NCBI GenBank assembly: GCA_019689695.1
Contig: JADGHA010000079.1
Span: 1-12,159 of the forward strand
From: Micromonosporaceae bacterium
Lineage (GTDB): Bacteria > Actinomycetota > Actinomycetes > Mycobacteriales > Micromonosporaceae
DNA: 12,159 nt
Direction: 5' to 3'
Every line of letters starts with the position of its first letter. The first letter of the stretch is position 1. The notes beneath the pieces are model-generated. The model was not told the DNA's origin and did not search any database. It worked only from the letters and a program-made list of their open reading frames with translations. Below, piece by piece: positions 1-5,609 of this stretch. Made by a program: the position numbers and the translations under genes.

Positions 1-228
1 GCCGGTCACCTGGTCCAGGTCGGGGTCGTGCACCGGGCTGGTCTGCGCGGAGGGCGGCGGCGCGGGCACCGGCCTGGCCGCCGGCGGCGCGGGGGCGGGC
101 GGCTGGTTCGCCGAGCGCGACTGGCTCGTCGAGGGCGGCTGGCTCGTCGAGGGCGGCTGGTTTGCCGAGGGCGGCTGGCTTGACAACGGGCGGCGCAGCC
201 GGCGGCGCCGGCGTTCGACCTCGGCCAT
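1..228 (-). CDS. Pro/Ser/Gln-rich protein, N-terminal fragment (partial)
   Basis: This is the first 76 codons of a gene running off the left edge on the minus strand; the frame is open throughout. It starts at the ATG whose complement is 226-228. The protein opens with a basic stretch (MAEVERRRRRLRRP) and then hexapeptide repeats of the type (A/T)(N/S)QPPS at about residues 18-44. A Pro/Ala-rich linker follows, ending near HDPDLDQVTG. This is a low-complexity, probably disordered N-terminus; the functional domain lies outside the window, so no function is assigned. A basic N-terminus plus Pro-rich linker is common in actinobacterial membrane or cell-envelope proteins, but no membrane segment is visible here. 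A TAACGT -10-like box lies 7 bases upstream of the ATG, suggesting a leaderless transcript. Confidence 0.6.
   Translation of the reverse strand, partial: MAEVERRRRRLRRPLSSQPPSANQPPSTSQPPSTSQSRSANQPPAPAPPAARPVPAPPPSAQTSPVHDPDLDQVTG
101..184. repeat. 18-base tandem repeat within the Pro/Gln-rich coding region
   Basis: Four full 18-base units (101-118, 119-136, 137-154, 155-172) and a partial fifth are built on the pattern ggctggctcgtcgagggc with a few substitutions. The period is a multiple of three, so each unit encodes six residues on the minus strand of the type (A/T)(N/S)QPPS (one copy reads TSQSRS). Copy number can change without breaking the frame. Confidence 0.8.
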
Positions 229-235
229 GCCCCCG

Positions 236-241
236 ACGTTA
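236..241 (-). promoter_or_regulatory. Candidate -10 box of a leaderless promoter
   Basis: On the minus strand TAACGT (TAnnnT consensus) is separated from the start codon of the 1-228 gene by exactly 7 bases. Transcription would therefore begin at or next to the ATG. No convincing -35 box is visible 16-18 bases further upstream. Confidence 0.35.
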
Positions 242-320
242 CCGCAGCAGCAGCGCAACCCTTCTATGTCCTCTGCGATGCCGGCTCGGATCGGGTAGTT
301 CCTACCGGGTCGCCTGCGCC

Positions 321-371
321 GAGTAGCCAGATCGGGGAGAGCCGGCGAGCGTTTTCCCTTCGCGGCTACTC
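321..371. promoter_or_regulatory. Inverted repeat GAGTAGCC / GGCTACTC upstream of the membrane-protein gene
   Basis: Perfect 8-base arms at 321-328 and 364-371 flank 35 bases in the divergent gap between the 1-228 gene and the 407-931 gene. A shorter one, GGTAG-ttc-CTACC, sits at 294-306. The right arm overlaps a possible -10 box (TACTCT, 367-372). These could be operator half-sites for the plus-strand gene; no binding protein can be named. Confidence 0.25.
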
Positions 372-406
372 TCGGGGTAGGCATCGTTGGCTGGGGGAGT
401 TGATAG

Positions 407-931
407 ATGTCAGACCCGTGGGCGACTCCGGAGGTACGGCGCACCGATCCTCGTCCCGTCGCACCCCGTGGCGCGTTTGCCCGCGGCGTAGCGCAGGTCG
501 GCGTGTCCCGGCCGCGGTTCGACGACACCACGCCTGCCCTCGAGCCGCCGGTCGGGTACTGGCGCGACGACGCCCGCGTGCCGGTTCGACCGCAGCTTCG
601 CCAGCTCCGCGTCGGTGGGGAGTGGACGACCATCGGCGCCATGTTCGCCTTCGTCTGCTGGGGGATCTGGGCGATCTCCGCGCGGGGCAGCGACATGGGT
701 GCGCTGACGATCTCCCTCTTCCTCGTGCTGCTGATCGCGGCCGGCCTGTTCACTCTGCTGCGCCTGCTCGGCCGGGTGGTGCTGGAGCGCTCGCTGGGCC
801 TGACCCGCCGTGGCGCCCGCGGTTCCCACCTGGCTACCGCGCTGTTCCTGGTCGCCGCCGGCATCGCCTACCTCGGCCAGACCCCCTGGGTGGTGGACGC
901 CTGGACCTGGCTGAAGGCCCAGTTCTGGTAG
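407..931 (+). CDS. Small integral membrane protein, function unknown
   Basis: A 174-residue protein that I do not recognise as a named family. Residues 1-70 are hydrophilic, rich in Arg and Pro, and probably cytoplasmic. Three hydrophobic segments follow, at about 75-91 (Trp-rich, FVCWGIWAI), 99-121 and 142-160, with a basic loop (about 122-141) between the last two. There is no cleavable signal peptide. The ATG at 407 is preceded by a strong Shine-Dalgarno (GGGGGAG, 392-398), which decides the start. A longer overlapping reading frame in another phase is a shadow. It is encoded 10 bases upstream of the DUF6886-like gene on the same strand and is probably co-transcribed with it. Its membrane position and small size suggest an accessory or structural role, but nothing in the sequence gives a specific function. 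Confidence 0.8.
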   Translation: MSDPWATPEVRRTDPRPVAPRGAFARGVAQVGVSRPRFDDTTPALEPPVGYWRDDARVPVRPQLRQLRVGGEWTTIGAMFAFVCWGIWAISARGSDMGALTISLFLVLLIAAGLFTLLRLLGRVVLERSLGLTRRGARGSHLATALFLVAAGIAYLGQTPWVVDAWTWLKAQFW

Positions 932-941
932 AGCATGGCTC

Positions 942-1478
942 ATGCGACCGGAGCCCGGACAGGTTCTGCACTTCTCCGAAGACCCCACGATCACCCGCTT
1001 CGTGCCGCACGTCGCGCCGACGTCGGTGCTGCCCGAGCCGTACGTCTGGGCCGTCGACGCCGACCAGGCGCCGTCGTACTGGTTTCCGCGGCAGTGCCCG
1101 CGCGCGATGGCCTGGGCCGTCCCCACCACCACGGCAGCCGACCGCGAGCGCGTCATCGGGCCCGGTTGCGGCGAGCGGGTCCACGCGATCGAGTACGGCT
1201 GGCTCGATGCGCTGCTCAACGTCCGGCTGTACGCCTACCGGCTGCCTGCTTCCGCGTTCCGGCCGATTGGCGAGCCGGTGCCGCATGCCATGGTGGCGAC
1301 CGAGCCGGTCGATCCGCTTGGCCCCGCCGAGCCGGTCGGGAACCTGCTGCGGCTGCATGAGGAGGCGGGCATCCAGCTACGGCTGTTGCACAATCTCTGG
1401 CCGTTCTGGGACGCGGTGACCGCCAGTACGGTCCAGTTCAGCGGCATCCGCCTGCGTAATGCCCGCCCACGTCCCTGA
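942..1478 (+). CDS. DUF6886-like conserved protein
   Basis: A 178-residue soluble protein. The opening (GQVLHFSEDPTITRFVPHVA, residues 6-25), the YVWAVDADQAPSYWFPRQCP stretch (34-53) and the C-terminal NLWPFWDAVTASTVQFSGIR (151-170) look like a compact conserved family of unknown function that I associate from memory with DUF6886. No catalytic site is established, though conserved His, Asp, Trp, Arg and Cys residues cluster in the first 55 positions. The start is the ATG at 942, 10 bases after the upstream stop; the Shine-Dalgarno is weak, so translation may be coupled to the membrane-protein gene. The last 33 codons overlap, in antisense, the 3' end of the convergent MFS gene. Because the family-like C-terminus lies within that overlap, the gene does not look artificially extended. 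Family name by recognition only. Confidence 0.75.
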   Translation: MRPEPGQVLHFSEDPTITRFVPHVAPTSVLPEPYVWAVDADQAPSYWFPRQCPRAMAWAVPTTTAADRERVIGPGCGERVHAIEYGWLDALLNVRLYAYRLPASAFRPIGEPVPHAMVATEPVDPLGPAEPVGNLLRLHEEAGIQLRLLHNLWPFWDAVTASTVQFSGIRLRNARPRP

Positions 1479-2660
1479 GCTGGTCGTTGCTGCGGGCCTG
1501 AGCAGGATCGCGGGCAGCATCACGAGGACGGCGGTGACCATGGCAAGCAACGGGAACCCGCCGCGGCCGTACAGCACAGTGGCGCCGAGACTGGCCGTGG
1601 CGGCCACGCTCCACACCGCGGCGTCGACGGCGCCCTCCACCCGCAGGCGCCCGGTGGCAGCCAGTCCTCGGGTCAGTTGGCCGCTGCCGCCGATGAAGCA
1701 CAGGTTCCAGCCGTACCCGAGAAGGAAGAAGCCCGCGGTCCGCGGCGCCGGCTCGGCTGCTGCGGCGGCGAGCGCGGCGGCCGCGGCCAGGGTGAGCAGC
1801 CCGGCGAGCATGACCGGCCGCGGTCCCAGCCGGTCCAGCAGCCGTCCGGTCGCGGGGGAGAGGGCGAACATGCCCACGGTGTGCGCGGACAGTGCGGCTC
1901 CGACCGAGCCGAGCCCGTGGTGGTGCAGGTGCATATCGAGCGGCACCGCCGTCATGACCAGGACCATGGCCAGTTGAGCCGTTCCCATCACAGCCAACGC
2001 GGTACGCGCCGCCGGGGCGAGCATCAGCTCCCGCAGTGGCGCTGCCTCCACGGACGCCTGCGGCCGCAGCCGCGGCGTGCCGGCCGCGGCCAGCGCGGCC
2101 AACCCGCACGCGAGCAGGGCCAGCAGGAAGGGGCCGGTGAGCGCCCGCCAGCCCACGGCGGTCGCGAGCCTGGTGGCCGGGTCCAGCAGCAGCGGCCCGC
2201 CCACAGCGCCGAGCGTTCCGGCCCACACGACGCCGCCGATCGCGAAACCGTGCCGGTGCGGCGGGTAGAGCTCGGCGGCCACGTACCGCGACAGTTGCGC
2301 TGCCGCGTTGCCCAGGCCGAGCAGCAGCATCCCACAACTGAGACAGGCCGCGGCCGCACCGGCAACGCCAGCCGCCGCACCGGCTACGGCGGCGGCCGCG
2401 ACGACCGAGCCGGCCATCGCGGCGACGTACCCCAGAAGCAGGCCCGCTCGCCGGCCCCACCGGTTCATCAGCCGGCTCAGCGCGAGAGCGCCTGCACCGG
2501 TACCGATGACGGCGGCCGCGTTGGGCAGCCCGCTCCACTCTGGACCGAGCTGCTCAGCCGCGGCGATCGTGCCCACCGCGCTGGTGGACGCCATCGCCGC
2601 GGTCATGACCGCGGCGCCGGTGAACAGGGCGGGCATGGCCCGGGAGGTGGTGGCTGACAT
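1377..2660 (-). CDS. MFS transporter
   Basis: A 427-residue, very Ala/Gly/Leu-rich polytopic membrane protein of Major Facilitator length with about 12 hydrophobic segments. Motif-A-like loops occur between helices 2 and 3 (SRLMNRWGRR, residues 62-71) and, in the second half, at GRLLDRLGPRP (272-282), the usual internal duplication of the family. A short His cluster (HLHHHGLG, 244-251) follows one central helix. The substrate cannot be read from sequence. It is divergent from the Lrp/AsnC gene, a common arrangement in which the regulator controls an amino-acid or metabolite exporter. The ATG at 2660 has no Shine-Dalgarno but does have a promoter-like -35/-10 pair ending 7 bases upstream, so a leaderless message is likely. 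The hydrophilic C-terminal tail (about 391-427) extends across the 3' end of the convergent DUF6886-like gene. Confidence 0.85.
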   Translation of the reverse strand: MSATTSRAMPALFTGAAVMTAAMASTSAVGTIAAAEQLGPEWSGLPNAAAVIGTGAGALALSRLMNRWGRRAGLLLGYVAAMAGSVVAAAAVAGAAAGVAGAAAACLSCGMLLLGLGNAAAQLSRYVAAELYPPHRHGFAIGGVVWAGTLGAVGGPLLLDPATRLATAVGWRALTGPFLLALLACGLAALAAAGTPRLRPQASVEAAPLRELMLAPAARTALAVMGTAQLAMVLVMTAVPLDMHLHHHGLGSVGAALSAHTVGMFALSPATGRLLDRLGPRPVMLAGLLTLAAAAALAAAAAEPAPRTAGFFLLGYGWNLCFIGGSGQLTRGLAATGRLRVEGAVDAAVWSVAATASLGATVLYGRGGFPLLAMVTAVLVMLPAILLRPAATTSSGTWAGITQADAAELDRTGGHRVPERPEIVQQP

Positions 2661-2667
2661 AGATCAA

Positions 2668-2696
2668 ACGCTAGAAAGGCGAGCTGGTGACCTGAA
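2668..2696 (-). promoter_or_regulatory. Candidate leaderless promoter for the MFS gene
   Basis: On the minus strand TTCAGG (complement of 2691-2696) and TAGCGT (complement of 2668-2673) are spaced by 17 bases. The -10 box ends 7 bases before the ATG of the MFS gene. The -35 matches the consensus only partly. The 106-base gap to the Lrp gene also carries an imperfect inverted repeat, gatcaaac (2662-2669) against gtttacgatc (2728-2737), a possible Lrp-family operator. Confidence 0.45.
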
Positions 2697-2766
2697 TGCC
2701 CGGCTGATAGAGGATAGGGGCGATGAGGTTTACGATCAGCAGGAAATCTGTGGTGAAGGGTTATAG

Positions 2767-3276
2767 ATGAGCAGACCGCTCGATCAGACCGACTGGCGGA
2801 TCCTCGCCGAGCTCCAGCGCGACGGCCGGCTCTCCTTCAACCAGCTCGCCCGCCTGGTCAACCTGTCGCCGCCCTCGGTGGCCGAACGCGTGCGGAGGCT
2901 GGAAGAGGCGGGCGTCATCAGCGGGTATCGCGCGGTCGTGGATCCGGCCCGCGCGGGCCTGCCGCTGACCGCGTTCGTCCAGATGCGGTGCGCCCACGGG
3001 CGCTGCCTGCTCAAGACCACGACCGCGGACGACCTGCCCGAGGTGGTCGAGGTGCACAAGCTGAGCGGCAGCTCATGCACCATGCTCAAGGTGCGGGTCG
3101 CCTCCATGGCCCACCTCGAAGGGCTGCTGGAACGCCTCGGCCAGCACGGCGAGATGAACTCCCACGTGGTGCTCTCCACGCAGTACGAGGGCCGCCCGGT
3201 CCAGCCGCCCCAGCCCGAAGGTCGTCCGGTGACGGTGAGCGAGGGCTGGAGCCGAGGGCGTGATACGACGCGATGA
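2767..3276 (+). CDS. Lrp/AsnC family transcriptional regulator
   Basis: A 169-residue DNA-binding regulator. Residues 4-65 form the Lrp winged helix-turn-helix (DQTDWRILAELQRDGRLSF, then LARLVNLSPPSVAERVRRLE and the GVISGYRAVVDP junction). Residues 66-145 form the RAM effector-binding and oligomerisation domain (about 90-140, ending HVVLSTQY). Family members are usually about 150 residues, so the Pro/Arg-rich tail EGRPVQPPQPEGRPVTVSEG is an extension. The ATG at 2767 has a Shine-Dalgarno GAAGGG at 2755-2760. Lrp-type proteins sense amino acids or related metabolites and often regulate a divergent transporter; here the MFS gene starts 106 bases away on the opposite strand. Regulation of that transporter and autoregulation are inferred. 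It could also act on the second transporter downstream at 3376. Confidence 0.93.
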   Translation: MSRPLDQTDWRILAELQRDGRLSFNQLARLVNLSPPSVAERVRRLEEAGVISGYRAVVDPARAGLPLTAFVQMRCAHGRCLLKTTTADDLPEVVEVHKLSGSSCTMLKVRVASMAHLEGLLERLGQHGEMNSHVVLSTQYEGRPVQPPQPEGRPVTVSEGWSRGRDTTR

Positions 3277-3297
3277 GGGTCTATATCTTGAGGAGCT

Positions 3298-3323
3298 AGT
3301 TGTTACCGGGGCCACAACAACTG
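3298..3323. promoter_or_regulatory. Inverted repeat AGTTGTT-N12-AACAACT
   Basis: Perfect 7-base arms (3298-3304 and 3317-3323) around a 12-base centre lie between the end of the lrp-type gene and the -10 box of the next MFS gene, about 40 bases upstream of that box. AT-rich arms in such GC-rich DNA suggest a protein-binding site. A weak terminator hairpin for the upstream gene is the alternative. Confidence 0.35.
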
Positions 3324-3361
3324 TCAAGATCAGACCCAGCTGGTTTGTCGGACCCCGTCGC

Positions 3362-3367
3362 TAGACT
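3362..3367 (+). promoter_or_regulatory. -10 box TAGACT of a leaderless promoter
   Basis: TAGACT fits the TAnnnT actinobacterial -10 box and ends 8 bases before the GTG start at 3376. There is no Shine-Dalgarno in between, so transcription probably begins at the GTG itself. A TTGTCG at 3346-3351 is too close (10 bases) to serve as the -35 box. Confidence 0.55.
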
Positions 3368-3375
3368 CGCCGGCC

Positions 3376-4608
3376 GTGACGGTGCGCAGCTGGTGGTCGG
3401 GAATCTCCGCGGACCTGCCGCGGCCCTTCTGGGTGCTGGTGGCGGGCACCTTCGTCAACCGGGTCGGCTTCCTCGTCCAGCCTTTCCTCGCGCTCTACCT
3501 GGCCGGTCCACGCCAGCTGACCCCGAGCACCGTCGGCGTCGTGCTGGCCTGCTTCGGGGCCGGTTCGTTCGTGTCCCAGATCATCGGTGGCTACCTGGCC
3601 GACCGGGTAGGCCGGCGGGCCACGCTGGTGCTCGGCATGGTCGGCACGGCCGCCTGCTTCATGGCGCTGGCCTCGGTGCGCCAGCTCGCGCTGATCGCGG
3701 TGGCCGCGACCGTGACCGGGCTGCTCCTGGACGTGTACCGGCCGGCCATGTCGGCCGCGGTCGCCGACCTGGTGCCTGCCCAGGCCCGGCCGCGGGCGTT
3801 CGCGCTCATCTACTGGGCGATCAACCTCGGGGTCGCGGTGGCCGGGGTGCTCGGCGGCGTGCTCGCCGACCGCTCCTACTGGCTGCTGTTCGCTGTCGAC
3901 GCGCTCACCTGCCTCGCCTTCGCCCTGATCATCGCCCGCGCGGTGCCGGAGACCCGGCCGGAGGCCACCACCGGCGAGCCGGGCAGCTACCGGCGGGTGC
4001 TGCGGGACGGCATCGCCCTCGGCCTGTTCGTCTCCATCCTGCTGGGCAGCCTCGTCTATGCGCAGCAGGTGGCCGCGCTGCCGCTGGCGGTGCGCGACAG
4101 CGGGCTGAGCGCAAGCGACTACGGGCTCATCTACGCGGTGAACCCGGTCGCCGTGATCGTGGCCCAGCCGCTGGTGCTGCGGCTGGTGGACCGGCTGCGC
4201 GTGGTGCCCACCCTGGCCGCCGCCGAGCTGGTCCTGGGCATCGGGTTCGCGCTGACCGCGTTCGCCGGCTCGGTCGGCATGTTCGCCCTCACCGTGCTGA
4301 TCTGGACGCTCGGCGAGATCGGTTTCAACGCGGTGGGGCCGGCGCTTCTGGCCGAGATCGCGCCGCCGGAGCTGCGCGGCCGCTACAACGGGCTGATCGG
4401 CATGGCGTTCGGTGGCGCGTCCCTGCTCGGCCCCGTCGCCGGCACCTGGCTGTTCGGCGTCAGCCCGGGGCTGCTCTGGACGACCTGTCTGGTCACCGGT
4501 GCCATCGCCGCCGTGGTGGTCCTCGCTCTGGCGCCGGGCATCGCGCGGCGCCGGCGGGCCGCGGTCGCGGCGCCCGAGGCGGCGCAGGTGGCACCGAGCC
4601 CCGCTTAA
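3376..4608 (+). CDS. MFS transporter, DHA1/MdtH-like
   Basis: A 410-residue Major Facilitator protein with about 12 membrane segments. The first helix follows RPFWVLVAGTFVNRVGFL (16-33). Motif A is classic (GGYLADRVGRRATL, 71-84), and a motif B-like segment follows (about 112-140, with YRPAMSAAVADLVP). The second half has VDRLRVVPTL (271-280) and PPELRGRYNGLIGMAFGG (330-347). This pattern resembles proton-driven drug/metabolite efflux proteins of the DHA1 group such as MdtH; the actual substrate is unknown. The C-terminus is a short Arg/Ala/Pro tail. The GTG start at 3376 is chosen because a TAGACT -10 box lies 8 bases upstream and no in-frame Shine-Dalgarno start is better. The aldolase-family gene follows after 48 bases on the same strand, so the two may form an operon linking a transporter to a catabolic lyase (inference). 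Confidence 0.88.
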   Translation: MTVRSWWSGISADLPRPFWVLVAGTFVNRVGFLVQPFLALYLAGPRQLTPSTVGVVLACFGAGSFVSQIIGGYLADRVGRRATLVLGMVGTAACFMALASVRQLALIAVAATVTGLLLDVYRPAMSAAVADLVPAQARPRAFALIYWAINLGVAVAGVLGGVLADRSYWLLFAVDALTCLAFALIIARAVPETRPEATTGEPGSYRRVLRDGIALGLFVSILLGSLVYAQQVAALPLAVRDSGLSASDYGLIYAVNPVAVIVAQPLVLRLVDRLRVVPTLAAAELVLGIGFALTAFAGSVGMFALTVLIWTLGEIGFNAVGPALLAEIAPPELRGRYNGLIGMAFGGASLLGPVAGTWLFGVSPGLLWTTCLVTGAIAAVVVLALAPGIARRRRAAVAAPEAAQVAPSPA

Positions 4609-4656
4609 CGGCCGGCGCGTTGAGCCGGCGGTCGCGCCGTGGGATCGTAGGGGACC

Positions 4657-5541
4657 ATGCGAGCGAGGAAGGCCTGGCACGGCGTCCTTGTGGCGACCGC
4701 GCTGCCGATGGACGAGCGGCTCGGCGTCGACCTGGACCGGTACGCCGAACACGTGCGCTGGCTTGCCGAAGAGGGCTGCGCCGGGGTCACCCCGAACGGG
4801 TCACTGGGCGAGTACCAGGCGCTGACTCCCGACGAGCGGCGGGCGGTGGTCCGCACGGCGGTCGCCGCCGCGCCGGAGGGGTTCACCGTGATGCCGGGCG
4901 TCGCCGCGTACGGCGCGCTGGAGGCGTGCCGGTGGGCCGAGGACGCGGCCGAGGCCGGCTGCCACGCGGTGATGCTGCTGCCGCCGAACGCGTACCGGGC
5001 CGACGAGCGGGCGGTTGTCGAGCACTACCGGGAGGTGGCCAAAGTCGGGCTGCCGGTGGTCGCGTACAACAACCCGATCGACACCCGCGTCGACCTGGTG
5101 CCCGCCCTGCTGGCGAGGCTGCACGGCGAAGGGCTGATCGTCGGGGTGAAGGAGTTCTCCGGCGACGTGCGCCGCAGCTACCAGATCGCCGAGCTCGCCC
5201 CGGAGCTGGACCTGCTGGTCGGGGCCGACGACGTGGCGCTGGAGCTGGCCATCGCCGGGGCGTGCGGCTGGATCGCCGGGTTCGCCAACGCCCTGCCCCG
5301 CGAGTCCGTCGAGCTCTTCCAGGCCGCCGCCGCGGGAGACCTCGCCACCGCGCTGCCGCTCTACCGGCGCCTGCATCCGTTGCTGCGCTGGGATTCCAGG
5401 ACCGAGTTCGTGCAGGCCATCAAGCTGACGATGGACATCGTGGGCCGGTACGGCGGTCCGTGCCGGCCGCCGCGCCTGCCGTTGCCCGCGGAGCAGGAAC
5501 GCCTGGTCCGGGCCGCCGCCGAGCGCGTGCTCGCGGCCTGA
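4657..5541 (+). CDS. Dihydrodipicolinate synthase/N-acetylneuraminate lyase family enzyme
   Basis: A 294-residue TIM-barrel class I aldolase, the usual family length. The Schiff-base lysine is K165 in IVGVKEFSGD, and the catalytic tyrosine is Y137 in VVAYNNP. The carboxylate-binding loop reads NGSLGE (47-52) where true DapA has GTTGE: the two threonines become S49 and L50, so lysine-pathway dihydrodipicolinate synthesis is unlikely. Motifs VMPGVAAYG (78-86), VMLLPPNAYRADE (105-117) and EFVQAIKLTMDIVG (250-263) match a subgroup I recall beside proline-racemase and hydroxyproline genes in actinomycetes; a 2-keto-acid lyase or deaminase role is possible but unproven, and no racemase is present here. 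The ATG at 4657 follows a G-rich stretch (TAGGGG) with a short spacer. It probably shares a transcript with the MFS gene upstream. The 3' end seeds a 17-base tandem repeat. Confidence 0.9.
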   Translation: MRARKAWHGVLVATALPMDERLGVDLDRYAEHVRWLAEEGCAGVTPNGSLGEYQALTPDERRAVVRTAVAAAPEGFTVMPGVAAYGALEACRWAEDAAEAGCHAVMLLPPNAYRADERAVVEHYREVAKVGLPVVAYNNPIDTRVDLVPALLARLHGEGLIVGVKEFSGDVRRSYQIAELAPELDLLVGADDVALELAIAGACGWIAGFANALPRESVELFQAAAAGDLATALPLYRRLHPLLRWDSRTEFVQAIKLTMDIVGRYGGPCRPPRLPLPAEQERLVRAAAERVLAA

Positions 5542-5594
5542 CCATGCCCGCGGCCTGACCGTGCTCGCAGCCTGGCAGTGCTCGTGGCCTGAGC
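5527..5594. repeat. Four-copy 17-base tandem repeat across a stop codon
   Basis: Units 5527-5543, 5544-5560, 5561-5577 and 5578-5594 follow each other without gaps: gtgctcgcggcctgacc, atgcccgcggcctgacc, gtgctcgcagcctggca, gtgctcgtggcctgagc. The first unit is the coding 3' end of the aldolase-family gene (V-L-A-A-stop); the other three lie in the intergenic region. Divergence rises away from units 1 and 2. Confidence 0.85.
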
Positions 5595-5609
5595 GGGGTC
5601 AGGCCGCGG
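5548..5609. terminator. Inverted repeat between convergent genes, possible bidirectional terminator
   Basis: CCGCGGCCTGACC (5548-5560) and GGTCAGGCCGCGG (5597-5609) are perfect 13-base complements separated by 36 bases. The right arm contains the stop codon of the LLM gene (5599-5601). Unit 1 of the tandem repeat can pair with the same arm over 11 bases. No U-tract follows, as is usual in high-GC actinomycetes. Confidence 0.45.

Noticed and set aside
400..1419. 339-residue plus-strand frame spanning the membrane-protein and DUF6886-like genes
   Set aside because: Low-complexity Arg/Pro/Ser translation in the wrong phase. The genes at 407 and 942 have coherent proteins, and the 407 gene has a strong Shine-Dalgarno.
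3273..3299. Eight-codon ATG frame (MRVYILRS) overlapping the Lrp stop as ATGA
   Set aside because: Too short to distinguish from chance, no own ribosome-binding site, and no regulatory codon run such as a stretch of one amino acid.
3361..4752. 463-residue minus-strand open frame opposite the second MFS gene
   Set aside because: Composition (His/Gln/Arg/Asp repeats) is the antisense of a membrane protein; no start signal or family match.
3300..5558. 752-residue open frame on the plus strand across both the MFS and lyase genes
   Set aside because: Arg/Gly/Pro-rich translation with no domain. It is the out-of-frame shadow of two clear genes, caused by high GC suppressing stop codons.
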